A DNA stretch of 5,746 bases from an uncultured Porphyromonadaceae bacterium (lineage in GTDB: Bacteria; Bacteroidota; Bacteroidia; Bacteroidales; Muribaculaceae). Shown here piece by piece: positions 5,730 through 5,746 of the stretch. Position 1 is the stretch's first letter. Each line of letters starts with the position of its first letter. The DNA lies in NCBI GenBank assembly GCA_900549445.1, contig UROS01000148.1, positions 1-5,746 of the forward strand, given 5' to 3'. The position numbers were made by a program, and so were the translations under genes. The notes beneath the pieces were generated by a model, which was not told where the DNA came from, did not search any database, and saw only the letters and a list, made by a program, of their open reading frames with translations.

Positions 5730-5746
5730 GCCCTCCTCCTTCTCAA

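Noticed and set aside
5677..5745. Possible start of a gene running off the right edge (ATG at 5677, 23 codons open)
   Set aside because: A -7-like element lies 25 nt upstream, but most of the frame is a 9-nt tandem repeat and the peptide shows no family feature. It cannot be decided without the adjacent sequence.

Overview
This window looks like an ordinary chromosomal segment of a Bacteroidales bacterium, probably Muribaculaceae-like. That placement is inference. It rests on promoter motifs of the Bacteroidetes TTG / TAnnTTTG type, A-rich leaders with little or no Shine-Dalgarno sequence, an rsfS-ftsH pair, and protein sequences that read as Bacteroidales versions of their families.

Layout from left to right. 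(1) 2-1063, + strand: the 3' part of a LolC/LolE-like ABC transporter permease whose 5' end lies outside the window. (2) 1064-1511: a non-coding stretch. It opens with a 178-bp element (1097-1274) bounded by 18-bp perfect inverted repeats and packed with smaller palindromes, and ends with a good promoter. (3) 1512-2021, +: a small unrecognised basic protein with a low-complexity tail. (4) 2002-2544, -: rubrerythrin, convergent with (3) and overlapping it by 20 bp. Its apparent intrinsic terminator lies inside the coding sequence of gene (3). (5) 2545-2760: an AT-rich divergent regulatory region with two predicted promoters that face each other and overlap, plus a Fur/PerR-like dyad. (6) 2761-3129, +: rsfS, ribosome silencing factor. 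(7) 3189-5252, +: ftsH, membrane AAA+ zinc protease. (8) 5253-5746: non-coding, with a REPIN-like inverted pair of short hairpins, several other palindromes, and a degenerate 9-nt tandem repeat running up to the right edge.

How the genes relate. rsfS and ftsH probably form one transcription unit serving translation shutdown and membrane protein quality control. Rubrerythrin is a single-gene peroxide-defence unit fired in the opposite direction from the same intergenic region. The permease belongs to a separate envelope lipoprotein-trafficking context to the left.

I see no phage, conjugative, CRISPR, toxin-antitoxin or defence system. The coding content is housekeeping. The more unusual material is in the intergenic DNA: two palindromic repeat elements (one with compensatory base changes), a terminator hidden in a convergent gene, and a pair of mutually occluding promoters.
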